In this document: in pieces, positions 18,517 through 26,821 of the stretch
Position numbering within the stretch: position 1 is the stretch's first letter
How the letters are laid out: the number at the start of each line of letters is the position of its first letter
Source: Aquimarina sp. MMG016
GTDB lineage: Bacteria; Bacteroidota; Bacteroidia; Flavobacteriales; Flavobacteriaceae
DNA length: 64,000 bases
Reading direction: 5' to 3'
Assembly: GCF_018100805.1 (NCBI RefSeq)
Contig: NZ_JAGJEA010000010.1
Location: forward strand, 1-64,000
Notes under the pieces: model-generated
Seen by the model: the letters and a program-made list of their open reading frames with translations, nothing else
The model's database searches: none
What the model was told of the DNA's origin: nothing
Translations under genes and position numbers: made by a program

Positions 18517-19254
18517 CTATATATATATTAAACTTTTCTTAGCTAAATTATCCTTAATTTCTTCAACATTTGTTTTATATGATTTTGAAAAAGGAATCAG
18601 GTCATTGGTGTTTTTTATAGCACATTTTGCTTTTCCGAAATGAATCCTCGAGACATACTTCGTATTTATAATATAGCTATTATGAATCCGAACAAAATGA
18701 TCAGGCAATAAATTCTGGAAATGCTTTAATGTTTTAAAAGCTTCTACCTTATTACCATTGCTCATCATAAAATCTGTAGTATTATTATCCGCTTTTAAAT
18801 AGAGGATCTCATCTACATTAAGAAAACGATAATCGCCATATGATTTAAAACACAAGGTATTATCAAGTACCTCGCCAAAATCTTTTTCAAACCGTAATAA
18901 AGTCTTTACCAATTGACTCTTTCCCAAAGGTTTAAGTATATAATCCAATACACTATTTCGTATTCCTTCTATAGCGTATTCTGCTGTTTTAGTGATGATT
19001 ACAAACTCGGGAAGATGAGTCATATACTTAGTAAGTTCTGAAAGCAAGGAGTACTGAGTCTTATCATTATGCAATCCGGATACCTCTGGTTCTAAAAAAA
19101 CCAACCTTGGTTTTCTTTCCAAAATTAAGTCCAGAGCCTCTTCTTCATCTTTAGCGATCCCAGTACATATATAATCGGAACGCCCTTCTAAAGTTAATTG
19201 AATAGAGTCTGCAGATTTTTTATCATTATCGATTATTATATAAGGGTATTTCAT
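18517..19254 (-). CDS. LytTR-family response regulator with atypical receiver (Asp to Glu)
   Basis: A 245-aa protein with a receiver-like domain (about residues 1-120) followed by a LytTR DNA-binding domain (about 138-240, with motifs DEILYLKADNN and FVRIHNSYIIN). The receiver keeps the acidic residues D9/D11, T88 and K108 (DYILKPLG). The normal phospho-acceptor position reads LVFLEPEVSG, placing Glu55 where Asp is expected. Glu often mimics phospho-Asp, so the protein may act without phosphorylation; this is inference. No histidine kinase of the LytS type lies beside it. It is monocistronic, with its own terminator and about 580 bp of noncoding DNA upstream. Confidence 0.88.
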   Translation of the reverse strand: MKYPYIIIDNDKKSADSIQLTLEGRSDYICTGIAKDEEEALDLILERKPRLVFLEPEVSGLHNDKTQYSLLSELTKYMTHLPEFVIITKTAEYAIEGIRNSVLDYILKPLGKSQLVKTLLRFEKDFGEVLDNTLCFKSYGDYRFLNVDEILYLKADNNTTDFMMSNGNKVEAFKTLKHFQNLLPDHFVRIHNSYIINTKYVSRIHFGKAKCAIKNTNDLIPFSKSYKTNVEEIKDNLAKKSLIYI

Positions 19255-19750
19255 AGGGTGTGAAGATTAAAAAAATGTTATTGGTTATTAGATATATATT
19301 CAATTCTATTATTGTTATTTTAAGAAAAGGAACTATATTTTAACAATAGGCTCACAGTATTCACAAATACGCATTTAAACTATTATTAACACAAATTATC
19401 CTTATTTTTCCCAAAATCTAGTTACAAGATAGCTTATTTACCAATCAATAAGTTACGGTAAAACCACAATACTTATACGGATACATCACATTACCAGGTA
19501 GTTACATAATGCTATTCAGCGAATAAATATGTCTTTTATCGAAATATCGATTTAGAGATTCTAAAACGATTAGGTTTAATGATTAGTATTCATTATCAAA
19601 AAAAATGCTTCAGAAGTGATGTATTAAAGCTTAATTTTATTAAAAAATAGACAAAAACTATAGAATTAAAATTATTTATATCTAAAAATTATAGGTTTAA
19701 CTTCTGAAATCTATCAAGATATTTCACAAAATATTTTAAATTGATTTTAT
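19255..19750. other. AT-rich intergenic region with no gene seen
   Basis: About 500 bp between the divergent LytTR and sirtuin genes. Only short frames are present. The start must contain the promoter of the LytTR gene, but no convincing -33/-7 pair was identified. Confidence 0.4.
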
Positions 19751-19756
19751 ATTTAG

Positions 19757-19822
19757 ATTCCCGTTTTCACGGGAATGACATTTCATCGGAAATCCCGAGG
19801 CAAAGCCTCCTGGATTTTTTTT
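19757..19822. repeat. Two adjacent GC-rich hairpins (possible dispersed repeat) before the sirtuin gene
   Basis: The first hairpin is attcccgt-tttc-acgggaat (arms 19757-19764 and 19769-19776). The second runs from about 19791 to 19816 (aatcc and gaggc pairing with gcctc and ggatt, with small bulges) and is followed by eight T residues. The pair is much more GC-rich than its surroundings and resembles short palindromic repeats found scattered in many genomes. It ends about 15 bp before the sirtuin start, so it could also act in the mRNA leader. Confidence 0.5.
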
Positions 19823-19835
19823 AATTACATCAAGA

Positions 19836-20516
19836 ATGAAAAATATAGTTGTACTCACAGGAGCTGGCATGAGTGCCGAAAGTGGCATCAATACTTTTAG
19901 GGATGCCAATGGATTATGGGAAGGTCATGATATTATGGAAGTAGCTTCTCCCATAGGCTGGAATAATAATCCTGAGCTCGTATTGGATTTCTACAATAAA
20001 AGAAGAAGTCAGTTATTAGATGTAAAACCAAATAAAGCGCATCTTTCCTTAGTAGAATTAGAACAATCATACAATGTAACTATCATTACACAAAATGTAG
20101 ATGATCTGCATGAACGTGCAGGTAGTAGTAACATTATCCATCTTCATGGCGAACTTCTAAAAGTAAGAAGCCAATTTGACGAAAAACTAGTATTAGACTG
20201 GAAAACTGACTTGAATATAGGAGACTTTTGTGAACATAATTCTCAGTTACGTCCGCATATTGTATGGTTTGGCGAGGATGTACCTATGATGGAGAAGGCC
20301 ATTAATATTACCGAAAAAGCTGAAATATTAATTATAATTGGCACCTCAATGCAAGTATACCCCGCTGCAGGACTGGTACAATATGTATCACATCAAACCC
20401 CAATTCATTTTATTGACCCTAAACCGGCAATCCACCCAAGAGAACACTTAAATATTTTGGCAGAAAAGGCAACAGTGGGAGTACCTAAGGTAGTAAGTGA
20501 GTTGATGAGTTTTTAA
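19836..20516 (+). CDS. cobB: Sirtuin NAD-dependent protein deacylase, class III-like
   Basis: A 226-aa SIR2 protein. The NAD-binding motif is GAGMSAESGI (residues 9-18), followed by TFRDANGLW, TQNVDDLHERAG (85-96) and the catalytic HLHG with His104. The class III hallmark Tyr53-x-x-Arg56 (DFYNKRR) points to removal of succinyl/malonyl-type acyl groups from lysine. The usual four zinc-binding cysteines are missing: the first position reads KVRSQ, and only Cys132 remains in that insert. The Rossmann part ends with IIIGTSMQVYPAAG. It lies alone between a hairpin pair and a HEAT-like gene 99 bp downstream. The name cobB here means the deacylase, not the cobyrinate enzyme. Confidence 0.92.
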   Translation: MKNIVVLTGAGMSAESGINTFRDANGLWEGHDIMEVASPIGWNNNPELVLDFYNKRRSQLLDVKPNKAHLSLVELEQSYNVTIITQNVDDLHERAGSSNIIHLHGELLKVRSQFDEKLVLDWKTDLNIGDFCEHNSQLRPHIVWFGEDVPMMEKAINITEKAEILIIIGTSMQVYPAAGLVQYVSHQTPIHFIDPKPAIHPREHLNILAEKATVGVPKVVSELMSF

Positions 20517-20615
20517 GCAATCAGATCCTTCTTTTTTTAAAAATCAAAAAGTTGAAATGTAGCATAATGGTTAACTTATAATACCTCATCCACAACAGCG
20601 AAAAGCAATAAAGAA

Positions 20616-21170
20616 ATGATTCACCTCGAAGAAATTTTAAGCAGCGTTAATCATTCTCGTGAAAAGAGAAGTCACTTTGCAAACCTAATTATTCAGCATC
20701 CTGAGTTATTACCAGAATTGTTACACATCTGCTCCAGAGTAGATGAGGAAATTTCGTGTAGAGCTTCCTGGGGATTAGAATTTTTATGTAAGCATCATCT
20801 GGAAGCTATTCTTCCATATCTTGATCAACTCTTTATGTTAATCCCTAAAGTATACCAGCATCCGGCAGTAAGACCGATGGCTAAGATATGCGAATATCTG
20901 ATCTTAGCATATTATGAACAAAAGAAACCGATAATCAGGGATTCTTTAACCATAAAACATAGGGAGCAAATAGCAGAATTTTGCTTCGACTGGTTAATTA
21001 CAGATCAAAAAGTTGCTCCAAAAGCTTATTCTATCACTTGCCTTTATTTATTAGGTACTGATTTTGAATGGATACATCCAGAGCTTAAAACAACACTGGA
21101 AAACAACTATCATTCTGGTAGTGCTGCTTATAAGGCTCGATCCAGAATAATTTTGAAAAAACTGAGATAG
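20616..21170 (+). CDS. HEAT-like helical protein upstream of purB
   Basis: A 184-aa, fully soluble, mainly helical protein with Leu-rich helix pairs, for example HPELLPELLHIC and ASWGLEFLCKHHLEA. This suggests an armadillo/HEAT-type solenoid. It has no catalytic motif I can see. Similar short proteins are found next to purB in flavobacteria and are sometimes misnamed adenylosuccinate lyase; this protein lacks the lyase signature. It ends 85 bp before purB, which has its own possible -7 box, so the genes may be transcribed separately. Confidence 0.75.
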   Translation: MIHLEEILSSVNHSREKRSHFANLIIQHPELLPELLHICSRVDEEISCRASWGLEFLCKHHLEAILPYLDQLFMLIPKVYQHPAVRPMAKICEYLILAYYEQKKPIIRDSLTIKHREQIAEFCFDWLITDQKVAPKAYSITCLYLLGTDFEWIHPELKTTLENNYHSGSAAYKARSRIILKKLR

Positions 21171-21222
21171 GTTTTGGCTTTAAAAATAGTGGATCATAAA
21201 TCACAAATCAAAACTTATATCT

Positions 21223-21230
21223 TATCTTTG
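21223..21230 (+). promoter_or_regulatory. Possible -7 box of purB
   Basis: TATCTTTG matches the Bacteroidetes TAnnTTTG -7 element 25 bp before the purB start. No good TTTG -33 box is seen at the usual distance. Confidence 0.4.
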
Positions 21231-21255
21231 CAGCTTTCAAAAAATACACAACCTT

Positions 21256-22599
21256 ATGTCGTTATCTTCCTTGCAAGCCATCTCTCCTATTGATGGACGT
21301 TATGCTTCAAAAACTAAATCTCTAAGCACTTATTTTAGTGAAGAAGCTTTGATCAAATATCGTGTACTCGTAGAAATTGAATATTTCATTGCTTTATGTG
21401 AGCTCCCGTTACCACAATTACAAGGAATAGATACTGGTTTATTTGAAAAACTAAGAGAGATCTATACTTCTTTCTCCTCTGAAGATGCTACCGCTATAAA
21501 GGATATCGAAAAAGTTACTAATCACGATGTTAAAGCAGTAGAGTATTTTATAAAAGAAAAATTCGATACTTTAGGGCTCCAGGAATACAAAGAATTCATT
21601 CATTTTGGACTGACATCTCAAGATATTAATAACACCGCAATCCCTCTTAGTATTAAGGAAGCTATTGGTGACGTATATATACCACAATATTTAGAGTTAA
21701 AGGATAAATTAAAATCTCTTGTTGAGGAATGGTCCGACGTTTCTATGTTAGCCCGTACGCATGGGCAACCTGCATCTCCTACTCGATTAGGAAAAGAATT
21801 CCAGGTATATGTGACTCGATTAGAAGCACAATTTGATTTACTAAATGACATCCCTAGCGCTGCTAAATTTGGTGGAGCCACAGGAAATTATAATGCCCAT
21901 AAAGTAGCTTATCCAAATATTGACTGGAAAGCTTTTGGAACACAATTCGTTCAAGAAAAACTAGGGCTACATCATTCTTTTCCTACGACTCAGATTGAGC
22001 ATTATGATCACATGGCTGCTCTTTTTGATGGGTTAAAGCGAATCAATACTATTATATTAGATCTGGATCGTGATGTATGGACCTATGTTTCTATGGATTA
22101 TTTTAAGCAAAAGATCAAAAAAGGAGAAGTAGGATCTTCTGCAATGCCACATAAAGTAAACCCAATAGATTTTGAAAATAGTGAAGGTAATATTGGTATT
22201 GCTAATGCTCTATTTGAACATCTGGCATCTAAACTACCAGTGAGTCGATTACAAAGAGACCTCACAGACAGTACCGTTCTGCGTAATGTAGGTGTACCCT
22301 TTGGGCATACCGTGATTGCTTTTCAAGCAACACTAAAAGGACTGAACAAGTTATTACTTAATGAAGAAAAATTTGCTGAAGACCTTGAGAATAACTGGGC
22401 TGTAGTTGCTGAAGCTATCCAAACCATTCTAAGAAGAGAGGGATATCCTAATCCATACGAAGCCTTAAAAGGATTGACCAGAACTAACTCAAGAATTAAT
22501 CAGAATTCTATTGCTGATTTCATAGAGACTCTGGAGGTTTCTGATGAAATAAAAACTGAATTAAAACAAGTAACTCCCTCAAATTATACTGGTATTTAA
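21256..22599 (+). CDS. purB: Adenylosuccinate lyase
   Basis: A 447-aa member of the fumarase/aspartase superfamily. It cleaves SAICAR to AICAR and adenylosuccinate to AMP, releasing fumarate, in purine synthesis. The start SSLQAISPIDGRYASKT is typical of the E. coli-type enzyme. Conserved blocks are HFGLTSQDINNTA, ARTHGQPASPT (catalytic His) and the flexible signature loop GSSAMPHKVNPIDFEN with the catalytic Ser. The length fits the family (about 450). It starts at ATG 21256 after a TATCTTTG box and appears monocistronic. Confidence 0.97.
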   Translation: MSLSSLQAISPIDGRYASKTKSLSTYFSEEALIKYRVLVEIEYFIALCELPLPQLQGIDTGLFEKLREIYTSFSSEDATAIKDIEKVTNHDVKAVEYFIKEKFDTLGLQEYKEFIHFGLTSQDINNTAIPLSIKEAIGDVYIPQYLELKDKLKSLVEEWSDVSMLARTHGQPASPTRLGKEFQVYVTRLEAQFDLLNDIPSAAKFGGATGNYNAHKVAYPNIDWKAFGTQFVQEKLGLHHSFPTTQIEHYDHMAALFDGLKRINTIILDLDRDVWTYVSMDYFKQKIKKGEVGSSAMPHKVNPIDFENSEGNIGIANALFEHLASKLPVSRLQRDLTDSTVLRNVGVPFGHTVIAFQATLKGLNKLLLNEEKFAEDLENNWAVVAEAIQTILRREGYPNPYEALKGLTRTNSRINQNSIADFIETLEVSDEIKTELKQVTPSNYTGI

Positions 22600-22811
22600 A
22601 GGTAAGTGTCTATTTAGCTTATGCTGAATAACAAAGTTACAATCATATTACCTGAGGTAATCTGTATAAAGAGTTTATTCTCTGTAGCGTTATAGGTATT
22701 TTAAAGCATCTTTTGTACCAATTATATTGATGGATATTTCTATTTTTTATTGGTTGTTTATTTTATGTAAATCTGAAATCCATAGAGCATTCTGAAATTA
22801 TAGACAAAGAA
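22600..22811. other. Intergenic region between convergent genes
   Basis: About 210 bp with no open frame of note between purB and the DUF4252 operon. Apart from the terminator at its right end, nothing was recognised. Confidence 0.4.
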
Positions 22812-22840
22812 AAACTTCGATTAAAAAATAATCGAAGTTT
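22812..22840 (-). terminator. Terminator of the ECF sigma/DUF4252 operon
   Basis: A perfect 12-bp stem aaacttcgatta / taatcgaagttt (22812-22823 and 22829-22840) with a 5-nt loop, followed by TTTTTC on the minus strand. It lies about 35 bp beyond the last gene of the leftward operon. Confidence 0.85.
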
Positions 22841-22875
22841 CAGTTTCTAGTAATTCATTTTATATCTATTAGAAA

Positions 22876-23418
22876 TTAATCTATATCAAAAGTTTTAGCA
22901 ATATTCTCTAGGCTACCTAAATCAACATCTCCTTTATCAATAGCATTCATCAACTTAACCATATTTTCAGGTCTCATATTATCTCCTAAAACCCTTACTA
23001 ACGCCAAACCTTTTTCCTGGTGAGATGCAAAAACTATAACCTCATCAATATCATCTTCTTCCCCTTGAAATTTAAGCACTGCTTTTACACCATTAGATCC
23101 AAATCTCATTAAGGTTTCATATTTGTCATCACTCAGGATTTTATCAATCGTAGATTTCTCTTCTTCAAATCTTTTTTCTACATCTCCTTTTAGCGGTAAT
23201 GCTAAAACATTAACTTTTTTAATACTGTTTAGAGCTTCTTTTTCATCATCAGTAAGCTTTACTTTATCAGTATCAATTAAACTAGATGGAAGATCAACAG
23301 CAAGAAAATCATTATCTTCTTGATGATCAACAAAGTATTTTTGTAATGAAGGTTCACTATTGCAACTCATTAGTAATGCTATGCAAGCTACACTGATGGC
23401 TTTAACTATATTTTTCAT
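22876..23418 (-). CDS. DUF4252 lipoprotein (second copy)
   Basis: A 180-aa protein from ATG 23418. A frame 39 codons longer exists, but the chosen start begins a clean signal peptide with lipobox LLMSC (Cys19), so the extension is rejected. The body matches the DUF4252 pattern: stretches of hydrophobic strand (VNVLALPLKGD), a lysine/glutamate-rich middle, an acidic EDDIDEVIVFA strand and a C-terminal helix pair. The function of DUF4252 is unknown. It is the last gene of the sigma/anti-sigma operon and is distantly similar in layout to the gene before it, suggesting an old duplication. Confidence 0.85.
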   Translation of the reverse strand: MKNIVKAISVACIALLMSCNSEPSLQKYFVDHQEDNDFLAVDLPSSLIDTDKVKLTDDEKEALNSIKKVNVLALPLKGDVEKRFEEEKSTIDKILSDDKYETLMRFGSNGVKAVLKFQGEEDDIDEVIVFASHQEKGLALVRVLGDNMRPENMVKLMNAIDKGDVDLGSLENIAKTFDID

Positions 23419-23510
23419 TTTGATTATTTTTTTGATCCGCCTTAAGCGAATAGGTTGATTGTTATTTTTGATTGATGATTTTTTTTGAATGAAACTAATT
23501 TTATATCCCA

Positions 23511-23535
23511 TTGAGCCTGCCTCATGCAGGCTCAA
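23511..23535 (-). other. Intra-operon hairpin between the two DUF4252 genes
   Basis: A perfect 10-bp GC-rich stem ttgagcctgc / gcaggctcaa (23511-23520 and 23526-23535) with a 5-nt loop. There is no strong U tract after it, so it looks more like an RNA-stability or attenuation element than a full terminator. Confidence 0.6.
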
Positions 23536-23556
23536 TAGGACAGTAATAACTAATTA

Positions 23557-24090
23557 TTAGTTCTTTTTTACATTTTTTAATTCTTCTCCTCCAGGAACAT
23601 TAAGGTGATCTGCAATCTTAGATACTTGCTTTAGATCAATATCTCCCGTAATCGTAAGCACCACCGTATCCGGACCATCTCCTTTTTCTTGTACTCCATC
23701 CAAGAACATAAATAATTCACTTACATGATCATCATCTTTACCTGGTTTAGAGTAGAATTTTACATTCTTCCCATCGCTATTAACACGCATTAATTCATCT
23801 AATGTAGAACTCTTAAGATATTTCGCTACATCTGCTCTCATTTGCTGACCTACTTCATCATTATCTGTAGCAAAAACTTTGATGTTCTTTATTTTTTCTA
23901 CAAGATTCATATATTCCTGCACTTCTTTGTCATTACTTTCTATATCAATTTTGCTTAATAGCTTAAACATTTTGCTAGTTACCACCACAGAAGAAACATC
24001 TTTCATGTTCTCATACTTATCAAAGTTATTCTGAGCACTTGATATGTATGGTAATACTGCAAAAACTAAAACAATTACTAACTTTTTCAT
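23557..24090 (-). CDS. DUF4252 protein (first copy), exported
   Basis: A 177-aa protein with an N-terminal signal peptide ending ISSAQ (residues 1-19). It has no lipobox Cys, so it is probably periplasmic. DUF4252 features: a helix with SSVVVTSKMFKLLSKI near residue 32, a central helical segment, FYSKPGKDDD, FMFLDG and a strand TVVLTITGDIDL before a final amphipathic helix. In Flavobacteriia such genes usually sit behind an ECF sigma and an anti-sigma gene, as here, and are thought to belong to the envelope response that sigma controls. It is flanked by hairpins on both sides. Confidence 0.85.
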   Translation of the reverse strand: MKKLVIVLVFAVLPYISSAQNNFDKYENMKDVSSVVVTSKMFKLLSKIDIESNDKEVQEYMNLVEKIKNIKVFATDNDEVGQQMRADVAKYLKSSTLDELMRVNSDGKNVKFYSKPGKDDDHVSELFMFLDGVQEKGDGPDTVVLTITGDIDLKQVSKIADHLNVPGGEELKNVKKN

Positions 24091-24108
24091 AATACTTACA
24101 TTTAATTA

Positions 24109-24140
24109 CCCGATATCCATTTTGCTAACAAAATTTCGGG
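24109..24140 (-). other. Intra-operon hairpin before the first DUF4252 gene
   Basis: On the minus strand the arms CCCGA...TCGGG (24140-24136 with 24113-24109) and the inner arms ATTTTG/CAAAAT fold into an imperfect hairpin between the anti-sigma stop and the DUF4252 start. Possible processing or stability element. Confidence 0.5.
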
Positions 24141-24154
24141 ACAGTCATTTTTAT

Positions 24155-24631
24155 TTATTTTATTAATTTATTTTTAGTCTCTTCGAACTCATTTAAATAC
24201 ACCAAATCCTTTTTGGCTGTTTCGAACTCGTTCAGGTACACTAAGTCCTTTTTACCCTCATTCATTAATTGCGAAACCATATTGAGAATTTTCTTGGTTT
24301 CTTGTAATGCTATTTCAGGATCTTCATAAGTACCCATCTCTTCTGGATCAGGTGGAGTATTTGTTAAAAATATTCCCGCAATCAGAGCTATTGATGCTGC
24401 AATACCGACCCAAGCATAATTTTTTCGCTTCTTGTCTGTATTTAGATTTAGATCCTTGGTAGCAGTTATGGTGCTCTCCTGAGAAAAAAACTGAAACAGA
24501 TCTTTGTATCTCTCTAGATGTGACGGCACATTTTCTCTGGTAAAATAAACCTTTAATTCTTTTTCTTCAGAAATGGTCGTTTCGCCTTCGAAATACTTTT
24601 CCAGTAATTTTTCAATGTTAGACAACTCCAT
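24155..24631 (-). CDS. Anti-sigma-factor-like single-span membrane protein
   Basis: A 158-aa protein. Residues 1-70 are a cytoplasmic helical region (NIEKLLEKYFEGETTISEE) of the type seen in flavobacterial anti-sigma proteins. A transmembrane segment lies at about 74-91 (GIAASIALIAGIFL). The periplasmic tail ends in a tandem 13-residue duplication, KKDLVYLNEFETA then KKDLVYLNEFEET (residues 127-152). The start overlaps the ECF sigma gene by 14 bp, indicating translational coupling. It probably holds the sigma factor at the membrane until an envelope signal arrives. The zinc-finger HxxxCxxC motif of ZAS anti-sigmas is not present. Confidence 0.8.
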   Translation of the reverse strand: MELSNIEKLLEKYFEGETTISEEKELKVYFTRENVPSHLERYKDLFQFFSQESTITATKDLNLNTDKKRKNYAWVGIAASIALIAGIFLTNTPPDPEEMGTYEDPEIALQETKKILNMVSQLMNEGKKDLVYLNEFETAKKDLVYLNEFEETKNKLIK

Positions 24632-25127
24632 AATTATGCTTTTTTAATAATTCTTCTCTAATTTTTTTTCTTCCTCTAGATAATGCTACTCTCACTGCTG
24701 TTTCATTAAGCCCTAACATATCAGCAATTTCTGCATTATTGTATTGTTCTATATCCCTAAGCTGGATAATCATTCTTTGTTGTTCTGGCAGATCATTCAT
24801 AATCTTACCTACCCAATCCAGACTATCCTTTGCCTCTACTTGTCGCTGTAACGAAGGCCTCTCATCCTTATAATTGCTATGCACAATCTTCAGGTTTCCG
24901 GTTTCTTTAGCCTTTAACTTATCATAACAATAGTTTTTGGTCATCGTCATTGCAAAAGCTTCTACATTTTTATACTCAGCCATTTTGCCTTTATTCTTCC
25001 ACAATTTCAACAAAACCTCTTGTGTAGCATCCTCTGCCTCTTCATTGCTTACCAACAAACGCTTTGCCAATCTGAATAGCTTGTCTTTAAATCCATTAGT
25101 AAGCGTTATAAATGCTCTTTCTTTCAT
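24618..25127 (-). CDS. ECF-type RNA polymerase sigma factor
   Basis: A 169-aa sigma-70 family protein of ECF size. Region 2 has EEAEDATQEVLLKLWKN (about residues 30-46). Region 4 has LPEQQRMIIQLRDIEQYNN followed by the helix-turn-helix AEIADMLGLNETAVRVALSRG (about 115-155). It is the first gene of a four-gene leftward operon with an overlapping anti-sigma gene and two DUF4252 genes. It is divergent from an S41 protease lipoprotein over a 135-bp gap that must contain both promoters. It is likely autoregulated, as is usual for this class; the sequence alone does not prove that. Confidence 0.93.
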   Translation of the reverse strand: MKERAFITLTNGFKDKLFRLAKRLLVSNEEAEDATQEVLLKLWKNKGKMAEYKNVEAFAMTMTKNYCYDKLKAKETGNLKIVHSNYKDERPSLQRQVEAKDSLDWVGKIMNDLPEQQRMIIQLRDIEQYNNAEIADMLGLNETAVRVALSRGRKKIREELLKKHNYGVV

Positions 25128-25262
25128 TTGTTTTGGTTGTTGGTATAAAACTCCGTCAGTTTTATATAAGGGAGACGACTACATAAGTAATTTGTTACAT
25201 TCTTTTTCTGAAATTATAATAAAGTCATTACATTTAAGGTTCTATTTACAAATAATAATGCT

Positions 25263-26729
25263 ATGAAACCCCTAAAATATTTTGCCATATTTCTTTTCCT
25301 CGGAAGTTTTTTTACGAGCTGTTTTAATGATAACGATGATGTTATACGTCCTGCAACCCAGCTAGAAATAAAAAATTTTGTTAGAAGAGGAATGAATGCT
25401 CGCTATCTATATAAACCAGATGTTCCTGATTTGGCAAATAATAGATTTACTTCAAATTCGGAGTACATAGATTTTCTAAATGGTTTTTCTTCTCCTGAAG
25501 AACTTTTTCAAGCATTGCGCTCTAAAGAAATAGATCCTGCAAGTGGTAAAATGATTGACGACTTTAGTTGGATTGTAAATGACTATATAGCATTAGAGCA
25601 GTCTTTTAATGGTATTACATTAAATAATGGTATGGAGTTTGGTTTGGTTTCTTTTACTGATGATCCGGATCCAAAGATATTTGGTTATGTGCGTTATGTC
25701 TTACCAGGAACTGATGCCGAAATCAAAGGTATACAAAGAGGAATGATATTTAACACCATTGACGGGCAGGAAATTACTGTTAATAACCGCAGGAGTTTAT
25801 TATCCCCGGATACGTATACAATTGGTTTAGCCACTTATGATGGTAATTCTGTTACTGCAACCGGAGAATCTATTTCTTTGACAAAAAGACAATACACTGA
25901 AAATCCAGTTTTTACTAGTAAAATACTAGATGTAGGTGGTAGTCCTGTAGGATATATTATGTATAATCAATTTAATGATGCTTTTGATCCTCAACTTAAT
26001 GCTGTATTCGGACAATTTGTTGCCGGAGGTGTTACTGATTTAATTCTGGATGTGAGATATAACCCTGGAGGTAATACTGAAACTGCCAAAGATCTTGCTA
26101 GTATGATTACAGGACAATTTGCGGGACAAATATTTACAACAGAGGAATGGAATCCTGAGATTCAACAATTTTATCTAACTAATAATCCAGAATTTATAAT
26201 TAATCGATTTGATAATCAAATAGTAGGCGGCACTCTAATAAATAGCCTAAATCTATCCAGGCTTTATATATTGACAACTAATGGTTCAGCATCCGCAAGT
26301 GAATTGATCATTAATGCATTGGATCCATATATCGATGTCATACAGGTAGGAACTACTACTAGAGGTAAATTTCAAGCTTCTACAACGATTTATGATTCAG
26401 ACGACTTAAGAAGAACCGGAAAAAACTTAAACTTAGGACATCGATATGCCATGCAACCTTTAGTATTGAAAACTATAAACTCTGTAGGGTTTACCGATTA
26501 TTTTGGTGGTTTTGATCCGGAAATACGCATTGCAGAAGATTTCACAAACTTAGGTGTTCTTGGTGATGAAAATGAACCTCTATTAAAAGCTGCCATAGAT
26601 GATATTTTAGGCAATCGATCAAAAGCAAATTATAATACCAAGGAATTAAAATCTTTTGGAGACAGTAATATGTTTAATATTGATTATGAAATGATGTATA
26701 AAAAAGATATTACTATTCCTTTTAATTAA
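25263..26729 (+). CDS. S41-family (C-terminal processing type) peptidase lipoprotein
   Basis: A 488-aa protein with signal peptide and lipobox FFTSC (Cys20), so it should be membrane-anchored outside the cytoplasm. Residues about 110-200 form a PDZ-like domain (GTDAEIKGIQRGMIFNTIDG). The S41 catalytic core follows: VTDLILDVRYNPGG, then TNGSASASELIINAL with the nucleophile Ser after GSA, and a Lys in TTRGKFQAS that fits the Ser-Lys dyad. The substrate is unknown; C-terminal processing peptidases trim or degrade envelope proteins. It is divergent from the ECF sigma operon, so a regulatory link is possible but unproven. Confidence 0.9.
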   Translation: MKPLKYFAIFLFLGSFFTSCFNDNDDVIRPATQLEIKNFVRRGMNARYLYKPDVPDLANNRFTSNSEYIDFLNGFSSPEELFQALRSKEIDPASGKMIDDFSWIVNDYIALEQSFNGITLNNGMEFGLVSFTDDPDPKIFGYVRYVLPGTDAEIKGIQRGMIFNTIDGQEITVNNRRSLLSPDTYTIGLATYDGNSVTATGESISLTKRQYTENPVFTSKILDVGGSPVGYIMYNQFNDAFDPQLNAVFGQFVAGGVTDLILDVRYNPGGNTETAKDLASMITGQFAGQIFTTEEWNPEIQQFYLTNNPEFIINRFDNQIVGGTLINSLNLSRLYILTTNGSASASELIINALDPYIDVIQVGTTTRGKFQASTTIYDSDDLRRTGKNLNLGHRYAMQPLVLKTINSVGFTDYFGGFDPEIRIAEDFTNLGVLGDENEPLLKAAIDDILGNRSKANYNTKELKSFGDSNMFNIDYEMMYKKDITIPFN

Positions 26730-26750
26730 AAACAGAAAGCTCTTTATAAA

Positions 26751-26786
26751 AAAAACTCCCAAATTCAGATGAATTTGGGAGTTTTT
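26751..26786. terminator. Bidirectional terminator between S41 peptidase and btuB
   Basis: A 17-bp stem (arms 26751-26767 and 26770-26786, core actcccaaattca) with A-rich 5' and T-rich 3' ends serves both convergent genes. Confidence 0.85.
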
Positions 26787-26821
26787 GCATTTAATCTAAA
26801 ATTGATTTAAATTAGATTAGA

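Noticed and set aside
20616..21170. Adenosylcobinamide or adenosylsuccinate lyase-type function for the 184-aa protein beside purB
   Set aside because: It has no lyase signature or active-site residues; only a helical repeat character is visible.
23419..23535. N-terminal extension of the second DUF4252 protein (start at 23535)
   Set aside because: The extension crosses a hairpin and is unlike a signal sequence; ATG 23418 begins a proper lipoprotein signal peptide.
24937..25266. 109-codon plus-strand frame opposite the ECF sigma gene
   Set aside because: Antisense shadow of the sigma gene; the true plus-strand gene begins at 25263 with a lipoprotein signal.
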